From Flavobacteriales bacterium (GTDB lineage Bacteria > Bacteroidota > Bacteroidia > Flavobacteriales_D > Crocinitomicaceae), in assembly GCA_947460825.1 (NCBI GenBank), contig CANHHA010000031.1, positions 1 through 33,273 of the forward strand: a stretch of DNA of 33,273 nucleotides, written 5' to 3'. The notes beneath the pieces are model-generated. The model saw nothing but the letters and a program-made list of their open reading frames with translations. It searched no databases and had not been told where the DNA came from. The number at the start of each line of letters is the position of its first letter. The stretch's first letter is position 1. Below are positions 30,505 through 33,273 of this stretch, piece by piece. Both the position numbers and the translations under genes were made by a program.

Positions 30505-32432
30505 TGTATTGTATTTATGAGGTAAGACACGATGAGCATAATAAGGCCAAGTAACATCCAAAACAAATAACTAGATAAGAGTCCATTTTGAAGTTTTCGA
30601 ACCTGTGATCCGGCTTTTTCAGTCAGTGTTGCCAATCCAAAAACTCCTGCATTGAGTACCTTAAGTTCTACCACATGATTAAGTTTTTCTCCGAGCCATT
30701 CAGCTGGTCTGGTAAATAAGAAGTGATAGGCCTCATCCCAAAATAATTTCATTGCGGATAAACGCTCCCATCCTGACATTTCTTGGTCCGATTTGGCCAA
30801 GGTTCCTTTCTTAACATATTCCAGGTATGCCCAAATCAATACACCAATGCTTACTGCCGACGCTACACCCATCAACATAAGGGTGGTATTTATAGCCGCT
30901 TCGGGGTGTTCAATTAAACCAAGCCCTGGTGCTCCAGCTAAATAATGGTTCAACCAATGTGCACCATCGTGAATGAATAAGCCCGGAAGATTTAGTAACC
31001 CACCGAGGACCGATAAAATCGCCAAAACAATCAGAGGGAAGGTCATGGACAGTGGACTCTCATGGGCATGCTCCTTTTGATGTGAGGTTCCCCTAAAGGT
31101 TCCATGAAAGGTCAGGAAATACAACCTGAACATGTAAATTGCGGTCAAGACCACAGAGAACATAATGACTCCATACAGTACAGGGCTTTCGACGAATAAA
31201 TGTCCGATGATTTCATCTTTAGAATAGAATCCAGACAGGAGGGGGAATCCGGAGATTGCCAAGGTACCAATTAGAAACGTAAGGTGCGTGACGGGCATAA
31301 TCTTTCGCAAGCCTCCCATCTTTCGAATGTCTTGCTCATCGGACATTCCGTGAATAACACTTCCCGAACCGAGGAATAATAAGGCCTTGAAGAACGCGTG
31401 TGTGGTCACGTGAAAAATAGCAACGGTATAAGCGCCCAAGCCTAGGGCTACCACCATTAATCCCAATTGAGATACCGTTGAATAGGCTAATACTTTTTTA
31501 ATGTCGTTTTGACGCAGGGCCATGAAGGCTGCCACCAAGGAGGTTGCAATTCCAATGTATAACATCACCTCTTTGGCATAGGGCGCCAACTCAAATAAGA
31601 AATTGGAACGTGTCACCATGTAAATACCGGCGGTAACCATAGTCGCGGCATGGATTAATGCCGATACCGGGGTTGGTCCGGCCATGGCATCCGGAAGCCA
31701 AGTAAAAAGCGGGATTTGAGCACTTTTTCCCGTGGCGGCCAAGAACAAACACAAGGTGATAGCGACAATTAAAACGCTGTTTAAAGAAATCCCATCAACG
31801 CCTCCCATCTGTACCATAGTTGAAATGGCATCAAATTCGAGGGTATGAAACGTATTTAGGATCAAAAACAGGGCAAACACAAGTCCGGCATCTCCAATGC
31901 GATTCATTACGAATGCTTTGCGTGCAGCAAGACTGTTGGCAATTCCTTTTTCAGGGTCGCTGTAATGAAAGCCAATGAGTAGGAATGAACAAATACCAAC
32001 CCCTTCCCATCCAAAGAATAAAATGAAATAATTGCTTCCCAACACGAGCAATAGCATGGCGAAAATAAATAAGTTCAAGTAAGTAAAAAACTTATAATAC
32101 CCTTCATCGTGAGACATGTATCCCATAGAAAAAATATGGATTAGTGTTCCAATACCCGTAATGATTAAGGCCATCCATATCGAAAGCTGGTCGATTAAGA
32201 AGCTCGCTTGAATATCGAAACTGTCTAAGTGAATCAGTCGGAATAAGGTCACTTTAACCGGTTCGTTGATTTGATTAAAGAAACTAAGGATGATTAAAAA
32301 TGATAAGGCAATCACTGCGGTTCCAATACCTCCGGAGATTGATTTAGGAAGATGCTTACCGAATAATCCATTGATGATTGCGCCACATAAAGGCAGGCAA
32401 AGTAATATGATTAAGAGTGTTGATATCGTCAT
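30495..32432 (-). CDS. nuoL: NADH-quinone oxidoreductase subunit L
   Basis: The 645-residue protein is the largest antiporter-like subunit. The helix-5 Glu lies in LFFGWEGVGICSFLLIGFHY; LFTWLPDAMAGPTPVSALIHAATMVTAGIYMVTR is the strongly conserved L-subunit segment, followed by THAFFKALLFLGSGSVIHG. The C-terminal extension carries the lateral helix that spans the membrane arm (region after about residue 500: KKGTLAKSDQEMSGWERLSAMKLFWDEAYHFLF). It is a proton pump in respiratory complex I. It lies 2 bases after nuoK and overlaps nuoM. Confidence 0.97.
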   Translation of the reverse strand: MTISTLLIILLCLPLCGAIINGLFGKHLPKSISGGIGTAVIALSFLIILSFFNQINEPVKVTLFRLIHLDSFDIQASFLIDQLSIWMALIITGIGTLIHIFSMGYMSHDEGYYKFFTYLNLFIFAMLLLVLGSNYFILFFGWEGVGICSFLLIGFHYSDPEKGIANSLAARKAFVMNRIGDAGLVFALFLILNTFHTLEFDAISTMVQMGGVDGISLNSVLIVAITLCLFLAATGKSAQIPLFTWLPDAMAGPTPVSALIHAATMVTAGIYMVTRSNFLFELAPYAKEVMLYIGIATSLVAAFMALRQNDIKKVLAYSTVSQLGLMVVALGLGAYTVAIFHVTTHAFFKALLFLGSGSVIHGMSDEQDIRKMGGLRKIMPVTHLTFLIGTLAISGFPLLSGFYSKDEIIGHLFVESPVLYGVIMFSVVLTAIYMFRLYFLTFHGTFRGTSHQKEHAHESPLSMTFPLIVLAILSVLGGLLNLPGLFIHDGAHWLNHYLAGAPGLGLIEHPEAAINTTLMLMGVASAVSIGVLIWAYLEYVKKGTLAKSDQEMSGWERLSAMKLFWDEAYHFLFTRPAEWLGEKLNHVVELKVLNAGVFGLATLTEKAGSQVRKLQNGLLSSYLFWMLLGLIMLIVSYLINTIHWN

Positions 32433-32434
32433 GA

Positions 32435-32752
32435 TTATCCGTTTAACTTATTAAATAAACTCACATCTATAGTTCGTAAATGGCGATACGCAAGTATAAG
32501 AATGGAGAGTCCAACCGTTGCCTCTGCGGCTGCAACAACAATGATGAAGAAAACAAAAATTTGTGCATCCGCATTGCCATAATAGGTTGAAAAAGAAACA
32601 AAGAGGAGGTTAACGGCATTCAACATAAGTTCGATGCACATTAATAATACGATCATGTTTCTTCGAATCATTACGCCGAATGCACCAATAACGAAGAGCA
32701 GAGTAGCCAAGATAACAAAGAAGTCAATATTAACAGTTGCTGAAGTTCCCAT
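32435..32752 (-). CDS. nuoK: NADH-quinone oxidoreductase subunit K
   Basis: The 105-residue protein has three membrane helices, the normal size for NuoK. Two buried glutamates are present in MCIELMLNAVNLL (Glu41) and AAAEATVGLSIL (Glu77), 36 residues apart as in E. coli (36 and 72); they form part of the E-channel that couples quinone reduction to proton pumping. I use ATG 32752, which lies 1 base after the nuoJ stop; the longer open frame to 32800 would overlap nuoJ without adding conserved sequence. Confidence 0.97.
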   Translation of the reverse strand: MGTSATVNIDFFVILATLLFVIGAFGVMIRRNMIVLLMCIELMLNAVNLLFVSFSTYYGNADAQIFVFFIIVVAAAEATVGLSILILAYRHLRTIDVSLFNKLNG

Positions 32753-32753
32753 A

Positions 32754-33269
32754 TTAATCAATTGTTTGTTTATCTCGTTTCGCAAGTAAGATGGCTCCAA
32801 CCATCGCTGAAATGAACAGGATGCTTGTCACTTCAAACGGAACGATAAATTTTGTAAATAAGGTGTTTCCAAGGTTTTCAACTAATCCAATATTTGAGAC
32901 CGGTGCAAAATCATCTTTCTGACTAACAAGCACAATGTCTTTTAGCGCGGCAATAAGTACTAGAAAAAATAAGCCACCTGCTACGGTAGAGATGATCCAA
33001 ATGATCGATGGTGTTTTGGGTTCCGCATCTTTATTCAGGTTCAATAGCATCAGAACAAAGAGGAAAAGCACCATAATTGCCCCTGCATAAACGATAATAT
33101 TCACAATCGCTAGGAACTGCGCATTCATCATGATGTAAAGTCCTGAAATGAAAAAGAAGGTAACTACTAAATAGAGCACACTGCGAACAGGGTGTTTACT
33201 GAGCACTACCATCATGGCAGAAGCAACTGCGAGTGCGCCCAGTATTTGCGTAATAATTGTTGCTATCAT
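32754..33269 (-). CDS. nuoJ: NADH-quinone oxidoreductase subunit J
   Basis: The 171-residue protein has five predicted membrane helices, the usual length for NuoJ. It contains HPVRSVLYLVVTFFFISGLYIMM and the hallmark IVNIIVYAGAIMVLFLFVLMLLNL, which includes the pi-bulge helix. It belongs to the membrane arm of complex I and couples the quinone site to the antiporter subunits. Start ATG 33269 lies 4 bases from the window edge, so the upstream genes of the nuo operon (presumably nuoI and nuoH) are outside. Confidence 0.96.
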   Translation of the reverse strand: MIATIITQILGALAVASAMMVVLSKHPVRSVLYLVVTFFFISGLYIMMNAQFLAIVNIIVYAGAIMVLFLFVLMLLNLNKDAEPKTPSIIWIISTVAGGLFFLVLIAALKDIVLVSQKDDFAPVSNIGLVENLGNTLFTKFIVPFEVTSILFISAMVGAILLAKRDKQTID

Positions 33270-33273
33270 AGGG

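Noticed and set aside
1..33273. CRISPR array, transposase, integrase or prophage
   Set aside because: The repeats seen are either coding tandem repeats or short dispersed elements with irregular spacing; no transposase, integrase or phage structural gene is recognisable.

Overview
The window looks like chromosomal DNA of a Bacteroidota bacterium, most likely order Flavobacteriales and possibly a Crocinitomicaceae/Fluviicola-like lineage (the lineage is inference). The evidence is a type IX secretion (T9SS) type-B sorting domain, a PorP/SprF-like protein, a PorE-like OmpA protein, two DUF4249 lipoproteins, WG and FISUMP repeat proteins, AT-leaning composition, and TTTG-N19-TAnnTTTG promoters of the Bacteroidota type.

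Layout. 1-1883: end of a DUF4249 lipoprotein gene, converging with a nitroreductase plus outer-membrane-barrel gene pair. 1940-2100: a complete tRNA-Arg(ACG) unit with promoter and terminator. 2100-4470: an AT-rich accessory stretch with two small secreted-protein genes (one a coiled-coil/FISUMP protein) set among short structured repeats, some of which lie on both sides of the FISUMP gene. 4470-6714: a DUF2130 nuclease-like gene overlapping a secreted protein made of eleven 18-residue repeats; the overlap lies in a trinucleotide microsatellite. 6854-10746: small genes (Nudix hydrolase, papain-like membrane-anchored protein, several unknowns, and a three-gene unit ending in a dual-specificity phosphatase). 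10909-12651: a two-gene operon of an extended SDR and a steroid 5-alpha-reductase-family membrane enzyme. 12655-18351: an unknown protein, an 890-residue WG-repeat secreted protein, a divergent papain-family secreted peptidase and a barrel protein. 18420-22409: HDAC-family deacetylase, UVR-motif protein, and a DUF4249 lipoprotein with a fatty-acid desaturase. 22503-27593: a classic T9SS-related operon (type-B adhesin, PorP/SprF, PD40-OmpA). 27713-33269: nuoJKLMN, the membrane arm of respiratory complex I, continuing past the right edge.

How it works together. The right third is core physiology: proton-pumping complex I beside a surface adhesin and its likely T9SS attachment and cell-envelope partners. 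The left two thirds is a mosaic of envelope, accessory and uncharacterised genes. The parts least explained by known families are the microsatellite-coupled DUF2130/GW-repeat pair, the repeat-flanked FISUMP gene next to the tRNA, the SDR/5-alpha-reductase pair, and the small papain-like protein with neighbouring unknowns. I saw no CRISPR array, transposase, integrase, rRNA or prophage. Several start codons were moved from the longest open frame because a terminator, a promoter box or an upstream stop codon argues for a later start; the reasons are given in each entry.
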